Shown here: piece by piece, positions 1-7,258 of the stretch
How positions within the stretch are numbered: the stretch's first letter is position 1
Layout of the letters: each line of letters starts with the position of its first letter
Source of the DNA: Paenibacillus lutrae
GTDB taxonomy: Bacteria; Bacillota; Bacilli; Paenibacillales; NBRC-103111
Reading direction: 5' to 3'
Assembly: GCF_009757775.1 (NCBI RefSeq)
Contig: NZ_RHLK01000003.1
Span: forward strand, 1-64,000
DNA length: 64,000 nt
The notes under the pieces: generated by a model
What the model was told of the DNA's origin: nothing
The model's input: the letters and a program-made list of their open reading frames with translations, nothing else
Databases searched by the model: none
Translations under genes and position numbers: made by a program

Positions 1-85
1 AACTTGAAAGCGACCTTCGTTATTGCTCTTACTCAGCATTTTTTACACCTCGGCTCACCGTTTTACTTACTAATTCGATAAAAAA

Positions 86-125
86 GCCTGTAGACCCTGC
101 TCCTTGCGGAACTTTGTCTACAGGC
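86..125 (-). terminator. Rho-independent terminator, minus strand
   Basis: A 9-bp perfect stem (86-94 with 117-125) is followed on the minus strand by a run of about six T. No minus-strand gene ends immediately upstream of it, because the nearest gene (284-637) has its own terminator at 247-270. It may be a backup terminator or the end of a small RNA. Confidence 0.6.
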
Positions 126-130
126 TGGAA

Positions 131-153
131 GCACCTCTTAGGAGGTGCTTTTT
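131..153 (+). terminator. Rho-independent terminator, plus strand
   Basis: A 7-bp stem (131-137 with 142-148) is followed by a T run on the plus strand. It would stop plus-strand transcription entering from the left edge of the window. No open reading frame is visible in positions 1-130, so the gene it serves is outside the window or is non-coding. Confidence 0.55.
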
Positions 154-246
154 CCGTATAATAGATTTCGATATGTTTTCCGGTGCTCCTCCTTATTCCG
201 CTTTCTCATCTAGCATTCTATAAATCTATAGTGGCTGTCAAATAAA

Positions 247-270
247 AAAAGAACCCGGATCGGGTTCTTT
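247..270 (-). terminator. Terminator of the copper-storage-like gene
   Basis: A near-perfect stem (248-257 with 261-270, 3-nt loop) is followed by a T run on the minus strand. It lies 14 bases past the stop of the gene at 284-637. Confidence 0.8.
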
Positions 271-283
271 ATGTTTAGATCAT

Positions 284-637
284 TTAAGAGGCCATTCCGC
301 GGCAGACCTCTGCACAACTGCGGCAAGCCTTGGCACATTCCTGGCAATGCTCATGGTCATGCTGGGCACACTGCTTCGCGCAAATTTCACAAATGGTCGC
401 ACACAGGTTACAAATCTCTACGACAAAAGGACTCTGCCGGGACATCGCAGATGCTGCGTATGCGCAAATATCGGCACATTCGCGAGTCAGCCGGATGCAT
501 TCGGCCATGTGAGAAGCATTCTCTTCCTGAAGACAAGCGGTGAAGCAATAATTGCATGCCTTGAGGCAGAGCAAACATTCTTCTATACACCTTTGAATTT
601 CTTCATTATTCGCTTCGTGGGTCATATCATAGCGCAT
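284..637 (-). CDS. Four-helix-bundle copper-binding protein (DUF326, Csp/YhjQ-like)
   Basis: A small cytosolic protein of 117 residues with no signal peptide. It holds 19 cysteines, mostly in CxxC, CxxxC and CxxxxxxC spacings that line the inside of amphipathic helices (C17, C21, C24, C28, C31, C35, C47, C54, C58, C76, C79, C83, C86, C90, C98, C101, C105, C108, C112). This is the pattern of DUF326 proteins such as B. subtilis YhjQ and the cytosolic copper-storage protein Csp3, which bind many Cu(I) ions inside a four-helix bundle. A His-rich stretch (93-97) precedes the last helix. The start ATG has a GGAGGAG site 8 bases upstream. The gene has its own terminator and is probably monocistronic. 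Copper as the metal is inferred from the family; no copper regulator gene is adjacent. Confidence 0.85.
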   Translation of the reverse strand: MRYDMTHEANNEEIQRCIEECLLCLKACNYCFTACLQEENASHMAECIRLTRECADICAYAASAMSRQSPFVVEICNLCATICEICAKQCAQHDHEHCQECAKACRSCAEVCRGMAS

Positions 638-658
638 GTGAATACTCCTCCTTCGTTG

Positions 659-682
659 TTAACCTAAGGAATATTAACCTAA
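659..682. repeat. Direct repeat upstream of the copper-storage-like gene
   Basis: The 9-mer TTAACCTAA occurs at 659-667 and again at 674-682, a 15-base period, just upstream of the ribosome binding site of the gene at 284-637. It could be a tandem regulator site. No known operator consensus was recognised. Confidence 0.4.
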
Positions 683-736
683 TTAAACGCTCTTGACCCT
701 TCCGGACTTCATTTTATTCTTACACCTATCCACTTC

Positions 737-1522
737 CTAGCTGTGAACCCAATAGGCGCTGCAATCATCCTGCCGTTTCATAAATCCGTATTCGATCAGA
801 TACCTTCTAAGCGTGACGTAGTCATCCCAGGCTTCTTTGAGGATCGCGTTTACTTCCTTCTCGCTATACTGCTTGCCGGCTTCAAATCGTGTAATGAGCT
901 GGCGGAGAATCGCTACCTTGCGTTTCTCTTTCTTAGGGAATTTCGAAAGACGTCCGTCTACTCCATCCGGAAAATACGTCCGCATGAATTCTTCATTCTC
1001 CTGCTCCGTAATGGCAAATCTTTCATCAAGCACCGTGGCGGTCTTTGGGACCGGGATAAAGGAGGTGTCACGCCCATTCTCTACTTTCTTATCAAGCAGA
1101 CCCATAAGGGCTAAGTAAACCTTTGCCTGTTTCTCTCTTTCCCGCATCGTGAACCGGTGATTCCGGATCGTTGAGGTACTGCCGCCCCCCAGTTCCTTTA
1201 CAATCTCTTTATCCGACAAACCGCTGTGAAATAATCCAATCAGCTGTTTCTGCAAATCCGTTAAACCCGTCAATTTTTTATTCATATTCAGCAAATAATG
1301 AAACATCGATTCGTGTTCAAGGGTAATATGCAAGGAAGCGAACTTCTCAGCTTCGTAGAAGATACCCGCTTCCTGATAAATGATACCTTTGGTAAAAGCT
1401 CTCCCGCAAACTAGGCATACGAAGGACTCTTCTTTATCCATATAGACGTACCCTCTTTGTATTTCATCCGAAGACGCCTTCCAGAACAATTCCGAAACAT
1501 CTTTCAAAACAAACACCCACAT
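737..1522 (-). CDS. DUF2087-domain transcriptional regulator
   Basis: A protein of up to 261 residues. The N-terminal part carries a probable Cys-based metal site (CLVCG near residue 36 and HxxxEH near 86). The middle (about 97-137) has a LuxR-like helix-turn-helix with the motif SDKEIVKELGG. The C-terminal part (about 175-258) matches the DUF2087 family. Such proteins are known only as presumed DNA-binding regulators; the ligand is unknown. The annotated ATG has a weak ribosome binding site, so translation could begin a few codons later. A consensus promoter and a 22-bp palindrome directly upstream suggest autoregulation. The gene stands alone, downstream of the miaB-ricA unit. Confidence 0.75.
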   Translation of the reverse strand: MWVFVLKDVSELFWKASSDEIQRGYVYMDKEESFVCLVCGRAFTKGIIYQEAGIFYEAEKFASLHITLEHESMFHYLLNMNKKLTGLTDLQKQLIGLFHSGLSDKEIVKELGGGSTSTIRNHRFTMREREKQAKVYLALMGLLDKKVENGRDTSFIPVPKTATVLDERFAITEQENEEFMRTYFPDGVDGRLSKFPKKEKRKVAILRQLITRFEAGKQYSEKEVNAILKEAWDDYVTLRRYLIEYGFMKRQDDCSAYWVHS

Positions 1523-1525
1523 TCT

Positions 1526-1547
1526 TTGTTTATATTTATATAAACAA
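1526..1547. promoter_or_regulatory. 22-bp palindrome, putative operator of the DUF2087 gene
   Basis: Two perfect 10-base arms (TTGTTTATAT and its complement) are separated by 2 bases. The palindrome overlaps the -10 region and lies 4 bases upstream of the ATG at 1522, the usual place for a repressor site. Binding by the DUF2087 protein itself is an inference. Confidence 0.55.
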
Positions 1548-1574
1548 TTTAATATAATGTTTGTTCAATGTCAA
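1546..1574 (-). promoter_or_regulatory. Sigma-A promoter of the DUF2087 gene
   Basis: A perfect -35 TTGACA (1569-1574) and a weaker -10 TAAATT (1546-1551) are separated by 17 bases. The -10 overlaps the palindrome at 1526-1547. Confidence 0.55.
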
Positions 1575-1615
1575 TGTATATCCTTACTAGGAACATTTAT
1601 TCAATCGGATACATA

Positions 1616-1644
1616 AAAACCGCTCCCGGTGAGGGAACGGTTTT
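1616..1644 (-). terminator. Terminator of ricA
   Basis: A stem of about 10 bp (AAAACCG with CGGTTTT and GGG with CCC) is followed by T residues on the minus strand, just after the ricA stop. It separates ricA from the DUF2087 gene. Confidence 0.7.
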
Positions 1645-1651
1645 GGCGGTA

Positions 1652-2068
1652 TTATTCACTGCAGGTAGAAGGTGGCGGTGTTTCACCGGCTTCTACATTA
1701 ATCTTGTCCGCAATCGTATCCCGGATAACGGACATGACCAATTGCAGCTGGTAGTTGATATCGACTTGCGATTGCTGGAATTCCCTGACGATGGGAATAT
1801 TGTCGAGTTCATCCTGAAGATCTTCAATTTCCTTCTCGATCTTCTTCACCATCACTTCATTATCGAACTTTTCAAAAGCGACGATTTCTTTCTGTTTTTT
1901 CTTAATCGCTGAGATCAGTGTCTGAATATGCTCGTTGGTTGCGATCTGACGCTCAGCCTGCTGATAAAATTGCACTTCGGTCGATGTCGTCAGCAGTTGC
2001 GCCAATTCTTTAGTTTTTGCCAGAATATCTTCCCTTACTACCATTTCTGTGTTGGTGAAGTGCTCCAT
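1652..2068 (-). CDS. ricA: RicA (YmcA), RNase Y regulatory complex subunit, YlbF family
   Basis: A 138-residue all-helical protein of the YlbF/YmcA (DUF964) family. In B. subtilis RicA joins RicF and RicT in an iron-sulfur-containing complex that directs RNase Y processing of operon mRNAs and affects biofilm formation, competence and sporulation. The frame extends upstream, but the ATG at 2068 has a GGAG site 8-9 bases away and avoids overlap with miaB, whose stop is at 2100. The C-terminus ends in a short Pro/Thr tail containing one cysteine. It follows miaB directly, as in B. subtilis, and lies in the same window as its functional partner rny. Confidence 0.88.
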   Translation of the reverse strand: MEHFTNTEMVVREDILAKTKELAQLLTTSTEVQFYQQAERQIATNEHIQTLISAIKKKQKEIVAFEKFDNEVMVKKIEKEIEDLQDELDNIPIVREFQQSQVDINYQLQLVMSVIRDTIADKINVEAGETPPPSTCSE

Positions 2069-2099
2069 GGTACACGCTCCGATTCTTATAGTGGCGTTC

Positions 2100-3584
2100 C
2101 TAAATCGATATTTGTAAAGGTTTCTCAACAAGCTCGCCCTTGACTAACCAGGTCTGAGGCTCCGTTACAAGCACATGAGCAAACGATCCGATCAGCTCCT
2201 TGGGACCTGTGAAATGTACCAGCTTATTGGTACGGGTACGGCCGGACAGAACTTCGGAATTGCGCTTGCTTTCGCTTTCAACGAGCACTTCGACAATCTG
2301 GCCGCGCAGCTTCTCATTGCCTTCCTTGCCATAAGTAGCGATGGCGTCGTTCAGACGCTGCAAACGCTCTTTCTTTACTTCCATCGGCACATTGTCTTCC
2401 ATTGCGGCGGCAGGGGTGCCTTCCCGAGGGGAATAAATGAACGAATAGGCAAAGTCATACTGAACTTCCTTGACGAGGCTGAGGGTGTCCTCGAACTGCT
2501 CGTCCGTTTCGCCCGGGAATCCTACGATGATATCGGTGCTGAGCACTACATCCGGAATCGCCGCTTTGATTTTGCCTACAAGCTCAAGATAACGTTCCCG
2601 CGTATATTTACGGCTCATTTTTTTGAGCACTTCGCTGCTTCCCGATTGAACAGGGAGATGAATGTGCTCCATCAGATTCCCTTTATGCGCCAGAACCTCG
2701 ATCAGGCGATCGTCAAAATCACGCGGATGCGAAGTCGTAAAACGGATTCTAGGGACATCGATTTTGCGGATATCATCCATAAGATCACCGAAGCCATATG
2801 TAAGATCCTCAAAATCTTTGCCGTAAGCATTCACGTTCTGGCCGAGCAGGGTAACTTCCTTAAATCCTTGACGGGCAAGATCTCTTACCTCTGCCAGTAC
2901 GTCCTGTGGACGGCGGCTGCGCTCTTTTCCACGTGTATAAGGAACGATACAGTACGTGCAGAACTTATCGCAACCGTACATAATGTTTACCCACGCACGC
3001 ATTCCTTCGCGCTTCTTCGGAAGGTTCTCAATGATGTCCCCTTCTTTGGACCATACCTCAACGACCATTTCCTTGCTTAGATAAGCATCGTGCAGCAGGG
3101 CCGGCAAGCGGTGAATATTATGCGTTCCAAAAATCAGATCCACATGCCCGTGCTTTTGTAAAATACGTTTGACAACGCCTTCCTCCTGGGACATACACCC
3201 GCAAACACCAAGAACCAGATGCGGTTTCTCGATTTTGAGATGCTTGAGGTGACCCAGCTCGCCAAACACCTTGTCTTCCGCGTTCTCCCGGATGGCACAC
3301 GTATTCAGCAGAATGACATCTGCCTCCTGTTTGTCCTCCGTAGAAGTATATCCAAGCTGCTCCAGCAGGCCCTTCATAGTCTCCGTGTCATGTTCGTTCA
3401 TCTGGCAGCCATAGGTCCGGATCATGTACCGCTTCCCCTGGCCGAACTCCTTCATCTCTACCGGAATATTGAAATCATACAGCACTTCAATGTCTTCTTT
3501 GCCGCGCTTTTTCGCATCCTTATAGGAAGGAGGTTGAAAATAGATCGAAAAATCCTTGTCGGATTTACCGGATTTCACCGTCAT
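2100..3584 (-). CDS. miaB: MiaB, tRNA-2-methylthio-N6-dimethylallyladenosine synthase
   Basis: A 494-residue radical-SAM methylthiotransferase that adds the 2-methylthio group to i6A37 of tRNAs reading UNN codons. Domain order is the expected one. An N-terminal UPF0004 domain begins near residue 50 with the first cysteine in YGCQMNEHD, with further cluster cysteines near 95 and 129. The radical-SAM core has the CxxxCxxC motif within [10 protein letters not shown] near 205. A C-terminal TRAM domain covers roughly 428-490. The ATG follows AGGAGG with 9-base spacing. Its own promoter lies upstream, and ricA follows 31 bases after the stop, so the two are probably co-transcribed. It is distinguished from RimO, also in this window, by its N-terminal extension and dimethylallyl-type sequence. 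Confidence 0.95.
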   Translation of the reverse strand: MTVKSGKSDKDFSIYFQPPSYKDAKKRGKEDIEVLYDFNIPVEMKEFGQGKRYMIRTYGCQMNEHDTETMKGLLEQLGYTSTEDKQEADVILLNTCAIRENAEDKVFGELGHLKHLKIEKPHLVLGVCGCMSQEEGVVKRILQKHGHVDLIFGTHNIHRLPALLHDAYLSKEMVVEVWSKEGDIIENLPKKREGMRAWVNIMYGCDKFCTYCIVPYTRGKERSRRPQDVLAEVRDLARQGFKEVTLLGQNVNAYGKDFEDLTYGFGDLMDDIRKIDVPRIRFTTSHPRDFDDRLIEVLAHKGNLMEHIHLPVQSGSSEVLKKMSRKYTRERYLELVGKIKAAIPDVVLSTDIIVGFPGETDEQFEDTLSLVKEVQYDFAYSFIYSPREGTPAAAMEDNVPMEVKKERLQRLNDAIATYGKEGNEKLRGQIVEVLVESESKRNSEVLSGRTRTNKLVHFTGPKELIGSFAHVLVTEPQTWLVKGELVEKPLQISI

Positions 3585-3628
3585 TTCGTCATTCCTCCTG
3601 AGTATTCCATGCTAGACTCATAACTCTC

Positions 3629-3657
3629 ATTATACCATGCACATGCCGGGCAGACAA
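3629..3657 (-). promoter_or_regulatory. Sigma-A promoter of miaB-ricA
   Basis: A perfect -10 TATAAT (3629-3634) is preceded by TG in the extended -10 position, with -35 TTGTCT (3652-3657) 17 bases away. Confidence 0.7.
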
Positions 3658-3708
3658 AGAAAAAAGAGCCGGATTCAAGGCTTGCTGCCCTGTTCCAAGG
3701 CTCCTTTT
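3658..3708 (-). terminator. Terminator of pduL
   Basis: An A/T-flanked hairpin (GAGCC at 3666-3670 pairs with GGCTC at 3699-3703, with inner pairing) is followed by a T run on the minus strand after pduL. It overlaps the -35 side of the miaB promoter region. Confidence 0.55.
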
Positions 3709-3730
3709 TACTTGGGCTGCTCGTCAGTTC

Positions 3731-4300
3731 TTAATCTACGATGAGGCCCACATCGCCCGTTCTCAGACCGGCTGCATTGCCTTCATCGGTGTCGATATGC
3801 ATATCCAGAGCAAATTGATCGGATACACGTGCAATGACATCTTCAAAAATAACCGGGCGGTCTGTCTCTACACGCACCCGAAGGCGCTGCTTGTCCTCAA
3901 TGCCCCATTTTCTCGCATCTTCGGTATGAAAGTGAATATGACGGGCAGCCACGATTACGCCTTCTTCAAGTACCACTTCACCTTTAGGACCGATCACTTT
4001 AATTCCAGGAGTGCCTTCGATATTGCCGGATTCGCGAACCGGAGGCTGCAGACCCAGAGTGAAAGCATCGGTACGGGAAATTTCAAGCTGGGAGTTCTTA
4101 CGTGCAGGCCCCAGAATACGGACTTTATCAAAACGGCCCTTGGCACCTTCTACGGCTACTGTCTCATTCGCAGCAAATTGACCAGGCTGGGACAGATCTT
4201 TCATCGCGCTCAGCTCGTAGCCTTCACCGAATAATATGTGAATGTGGTCTTCACTTAAATGAACATGCCTTGCCGAAATTCCAATCGGTATCTGCTTCAT
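3731..4300 (-). CDS. pduL: PduL-type phosphate acyltransferase (phosphotransacylase)
   Basis: A 189-residue member of the PduL family, which interconverts acyl-CoA plus phosphate with acyl-phosphate plus CoA and is unrelated to the Pta family. The signature zinc-binding histidines are visible: ARHVHLS near the N-terminus and ARHIHFH near residue 123. There is no N-terminal encapsulation peptide and no microcompartment gene nearby, so a free cytosolic enzyme is likely. The ATG at 4300 has AGGAGG with 9-base spacing; an ATG 9 bases further upstream abuts the site and is unlikely. It lies directly downstream of korA-korB, which produce acyl-CoA. This suggests a 2-oxoacid to acyl-phosphate route, but no acetate kinase gene is present in the window. 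Confidence 0.9.
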   Translation of the reverse strand: MKQIPIGISARHVHLSEDHIHILFGEGYELSAMKDLSQPGQFAANETVAVEGAKGRFDKVRILGPARKNSQLEISRTDAFTLGLQPPVRESGNIEGTPGIKVIGPKGEVVLEEGVIVAARHIHFHTEDARKWGIEDKQRLRVRVETDRPVIFEDVIARVSDQFALDMHIDTDEGNAAGLRTGDVGLIVD

Positions 4301-4388
4301 CTGTGTCATCCTCCTGTATTCTGCTCGTCTCTGTGCCCAATCTGAGGTTTATTCTGTTATAAATTAATAGTACCCTTTTTTGACCGAA

Positions 4389-4414
4389 AAAAAAAGCGCG
4401 CAGCCTCGCTGCGC
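4389..4414 (-). terminator. Terminator of korAB
   Basis: A 7-bp GC-rich stem (4398-4404 with 4408-4414, 3-nt loop) is followed by a long T run on the minus strand, 17 bases after the korB stop. Confidence 0.85.
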
Positions 4415-4430
4415 ACCTTATTTAACAGAG

Positions 4431-5297
4431 TTATCTAAATTCAGCAACTAATTTGTCAAAATCAGCCTGACTGATTTTCATATCCTGCTTGGCAAGGCCT
4501 TCTTCTTTGAAACCTGGAACCAGATTCTCGTAGCTCGGCTTCACTTTATCTTGATAAATGATACCAGTCAGCATACCGCCTGTTTCCATCAGCTTCGTCA
4601 TAGCCATCACACGGTTGCTCGAATCATAGTCAGGAATTTCTTCCAGATCAATGATATTTTCTTTGAACCAGTCGTACGTGTTCACTTTGTTGAAGGTTAC
4701 GCAAGGACTAAATACGTTGATTAACGAGAAGCCCTGATGCTTTATTCCTTCTTCAATAATATGGGTCAACTGCTTAAGATTGCTGGAGAAAGATTGGGCT
4801 ACGAAAGTAGCTCCGGCAGCCAGAGCCATCTCAAGCGGCGCCAAAGCGGTCTCAATCGATCCGCTCGGCGTACTCTTGGTCTTGAACCCTTCGCTGCTGC
4901 GCGGTGATGTCTGGCCCTTGGTAAGACCGTAAATCTGGTTGTCCATGACGATGTAGGTCATGTCGATGTTACGGCGGATCGCATGAACCGTATGGCCCAT
5001 CCCGATTGCAAAACCGTCTCCATCGCCACCGGATGCGAGCACGGTCAGCTCACGATTGGCCATTTTGAGGCCCTGCGCGATCGGAAGGGAGCGGCCGTGG
5101 ATGCCGTGGAATCCATAGCAGTTCACATACCCGGAAATGCGGCCGGAACAGCCGATACCCGAGACGATGGCTAATTGTTCCGGCTCCAGACCGACATTCG
5201 CTGCTGCCCGCTGTATCGAAGCTTGCACAGAGAAGTCGCCGCATCCCGGACACCAGTTAGGCTTTACGTTGTTGCGGAAATCTTTTAATGTTGCCAT
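4431..5297 (-). CDS. korB: 2-oxoacid:ferredoxin oxidoreductase, beta subunit (KorB)
   Basis: A 288-residue thiamine-diphosphate subunit of a CoA-acylating 2-oxoacid:ferredoxin oxidoreductase (2-oxoglutarate or pyruvate type). The N-terminus carries NWCPGCGDF and GIGCSGR, whose cysteines help ligate a [4Fe-4S] cluster. The ThDP-binding motif GGDGDGFAIG lies near residue 90, with the downstream Asn in DNQIYG. A third conserved cysteine sits in SPCVTF. The ATG at 5297 overlaps the end of korA by 13 bases and has AAGGAG about 11 bases upstream, so translation is probably coupled. The exact 2-oxoacid cannot be read from sequence. Confidence 0.93.
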   Translation of the reverse strand: MATLKDFRNNVKPNWCPGCGDFSVQASIQRAAANVGLEPEQLAIVSGIGCSGRISGYVNCYGFHGIHGRSLPIAQGLKMANRELTVLASGGDGDGFAIGMGHTVHAIRRNIDMTYIVMDNQIYGLTKGQTSPRSSEGFKTKSTPSGSIETALAPLEMALAAGATFVAQSFSSNLKQLTHIIEEGIKHQGFSLINVFSPCVTFNKVNTYDWFKENIIDLEEIPDYDSSNRVMAMTKLMETGGMLTGIIYQDKVKPSYENLVPGFKEEGLAKQDMKISQADFDKLVAEFR

Positions 5298-7036
5298 GCT
5301 ACAGTCAACTCCTTGCATTCTTGATAAATTTCAGACGGCAGGAACGGTGTTCCATCATATTTAAGCATATTTTTAATTTTATCTGCACTTCCTGCATTCA
5401 ACTTAATCAGGTTGGCAAGCTGAGCCGTCGCGTTATTTTCTACGACGATCACATTCTTGGCTTTCTCCAGATAAGGTTTCAGAGCTTCACCCGGGAACGG
5501 ATGCAGCAGACGGACATGGATATGGCTCGTCTTCAAACCTTCCTGCTCAAGTCTTACTCTTGCTTCTTCGATAGTTCCGCCTGTAGAGCTCATGCCGATG
5601 ATCAGTACATCGGGTTCCTCATGAGGAGCGTTCACCAGAATCGGGTTCGCCACTTCTACATGATTCAGCTTCTCCAGACGCTTATCCATCATCTTTTTGC
5701 GGTTCACGGGACTTTCGGAAGGACGGCCTTCCTGGTCATGCTCGACACCGGTGACATGGTGCAGGCCATTCTTAACACCCGGCAGAACGCGTGGAGATAC
5801 GCCGTCAGCTGTAAATTCATACCGCTTGAACAGCTGTTTGGCGTCTTCGGCAGCTTCAGGCTGGTCGACCAGATTACCACGGTCAATGACAATTTTATTA
5901 TAATCCAGCACCTCGGAGGATTGCTTACCGAGTGACAGCTGAAGATCAGTCAATAGGATAACGGGAAGCTGCAGCTTCTCCGCAATATTGAACGCTTCGA
6001 TTGTATCATAGAAGCATTCTTCGATTGTGCTTGGAGCAAGCACAACTTTGGGGATCTCGCCATGAGTTCCATAAATCATTGCATTAAGATCACTTTGCTC
6101 TTGCTTAGTCGGAAGCCCTGTACTAGGACCTCCACGCTGCGTATCCACGATGACGACAGGCGTCTCTGTAATTCCGGACAGGCCGATCGCTTCCATCATG
6201 AGGGATAGTCCGGGACCTGCCGAAGCAGTCATGGCACGTACGCCGCCGTAGCTTGCGCCAATAGCCATTGTGCAGGCTGCGATCTCATCTTCGGTCTGAA
6301 TAACCGCACCGCCGAATTTCGGCAGAACTTTGGTCAAGTATTCCATGATTTCCGAAGCAGGTGTAATCGGATACGCAGGCATGAAGCGGCATCCCGCCGC
6401 CACGGCGCCCAGGGCAATCGCATCGTTGCCGATCATAAACAGCTTCTGTTTGCCGTCTGCAGGGTCCAGCTGCAGTTCCTTAATAGGACCGCCCGCAAGC
6501 TCGAGAACCGATTCCGCACCCTTACGTACCGCTTCGATATTCTTCTCTACAACCGCTGCGCCTTTGCGGCCGAATTCTTCCTCTACCGCTTTATTAAATA
6601 CGTCCAAAGGCAGGCCAAGAAGCGCCCAGGATGCGCCTGAAGCTGCCATGTTCTTGAATAGGGACGTGCCGAGTTCTTCCGCTATAGCGGTAATAGGTAC
6701 GGGGAAAAGGCGCGCAGTGACACCTTCAGGGAGCGTAGGATTGAACTTCGCATCCGCCACGATTACACCATGTCCGCCCAATTCATGAGAGTTCAGGTCT
6801 ATAGTTTCCTGATCAAAAGCTACGAGAATGTCCAAATCGTCCGAGATCGAACGAATAGGTCTGGTGCTGATTCTGATCTTGTTGTTTGTATGTCCCCCTT
6901 TAATACGCGAAGAGAAGTGGCGGTATCCGTATAGGTAGTAACCAAGACGGTTAAGCGCCGTCGAGAAAATACGGTCCGTACTTTCTACCCCCTCCCCTTG
7001 CTGTCCCCCGATCTTCCACGATAACTGACTAATCAC
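5285..7036 (-). CDS. korA: 2-oxoacid:ferredoxin oxidoreductase, fused gamma-alpha subunit (KorA)
   Basis: A 583-residue subunit with the fused architecture common in aerobic bacteria. The N-terminal gamma-type domain (about 1-190, starting at the glycine-rich IGGQQGEGVES) precedes the alpha pyrimidine-binding domain (from about 205, with AYPITPASEIMEYL) and a C-terminal CoA-binding/transketolase-like domain. With KorB it oxidatively decarboxylates a 2-oxoacid to acyl-CoA and reduces ferredoxin. The start is the GTG at 7036, with AAGGAG 10 bases upstream; the longer open frame to 7108 lacks a site and homology. The operon has a sigma-A promoter about 130 bases upstream and is followed by pduL. 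Confidence 0.93.
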   Translation of the reverse strand: MISQLSWKIGGQQGEGVESTDRIFSTALNRLGYYLYGYRHFSSRIKGGHTNNKIRISTRPIRSISDDLDILVAFDQETIDLNSHELGGHGVIVADAKFNPTLPEGVTARLFPVPITAIAEELGTSLFKNMAASGASWALLGLPLDVFNKAVEEEFGRKGAAVVEKNIEAVRKGAESVLELAGGPIKELQLDPADGKQKLFMIGNDAIALGAVAAGCRFMPAYPITPASEIMEYLTKVLPKFGGAVIQTEDEIAACTMAIGASYGGVRAMTASAGPGLSLMMEAIGLSGITETPVVIVDTQRGGPSTGLPTKQEQSDLNAMIYGTHGEIPKVVLAPSTIEECFYDTIEAFNIAEKLQLPVILLTDLQLSLGKQSSEVLDYNKIVIDRGNLVDQPEAAEDAKQLFKRYEFTADGVSPRVLPGVKNGLHHVTGVEHDQEGRPSESPVNRKKMMDKRLEKLNHVEVANPILVNAPHEEPDVLIIGMSSTGGTIEEARVRLEQEGLKTSHIHVRLLHPFPGEALKPYLEKAKNVIVVENNATAQLANLIKLNAGSADKIKNMLKYDGTPFLPSEIYQECKELTVAWQH

Positions 7037-7165
7037 CTTGCGTCCACTCCTTTTGATGGTAGCTGCTCTTCCTTGGTCTAGAGCCGTGTGTGAGACATAT
7101 CTGTACAATTCAGTATGATTGCCTTATAGGTTATATATAAAAAAATTTTTTCAAGCTTAACCCAA

Positions 7166-7194
7166 ATTCTATTCCTACCGAATGTAAATTGCAA
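7166..7194 (-). promoter_or_regulatory. Sigma-A promoter of korAB
   Basis: -35 TTGCAA (7189-7194) and -10 TAGAAT (7166-7171) are separated by 17 bases. The resulting leader before korA is about 125 bases and AT-rich. Confidence 0.6.
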
Positions 7195-7258
7195 GAGTTT
7201 TTGACAAAGGGAAAGATAGCTTTTTTAGATGATACTCATATCAAAAAGAGATCGTTCG

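Noticed and set aside
271-667. Plus-strand frames of 60-106 codons over the Cys-rich gene
   Set aside because: They are complements of the conserved minus-strand copper-storage-like gene.
2175-3080. 301-codon plus-strand frame opposite miaB
   Set aside because: Lies wholly within a well-conserved gene on the other strand; no ribosome binding site or recognisable domain.
7200-7240. Plus-strand TTGACA at 7201 as a promoter
   Set aside because: No matching -10 at proper distance and no plus-strand gene follows.
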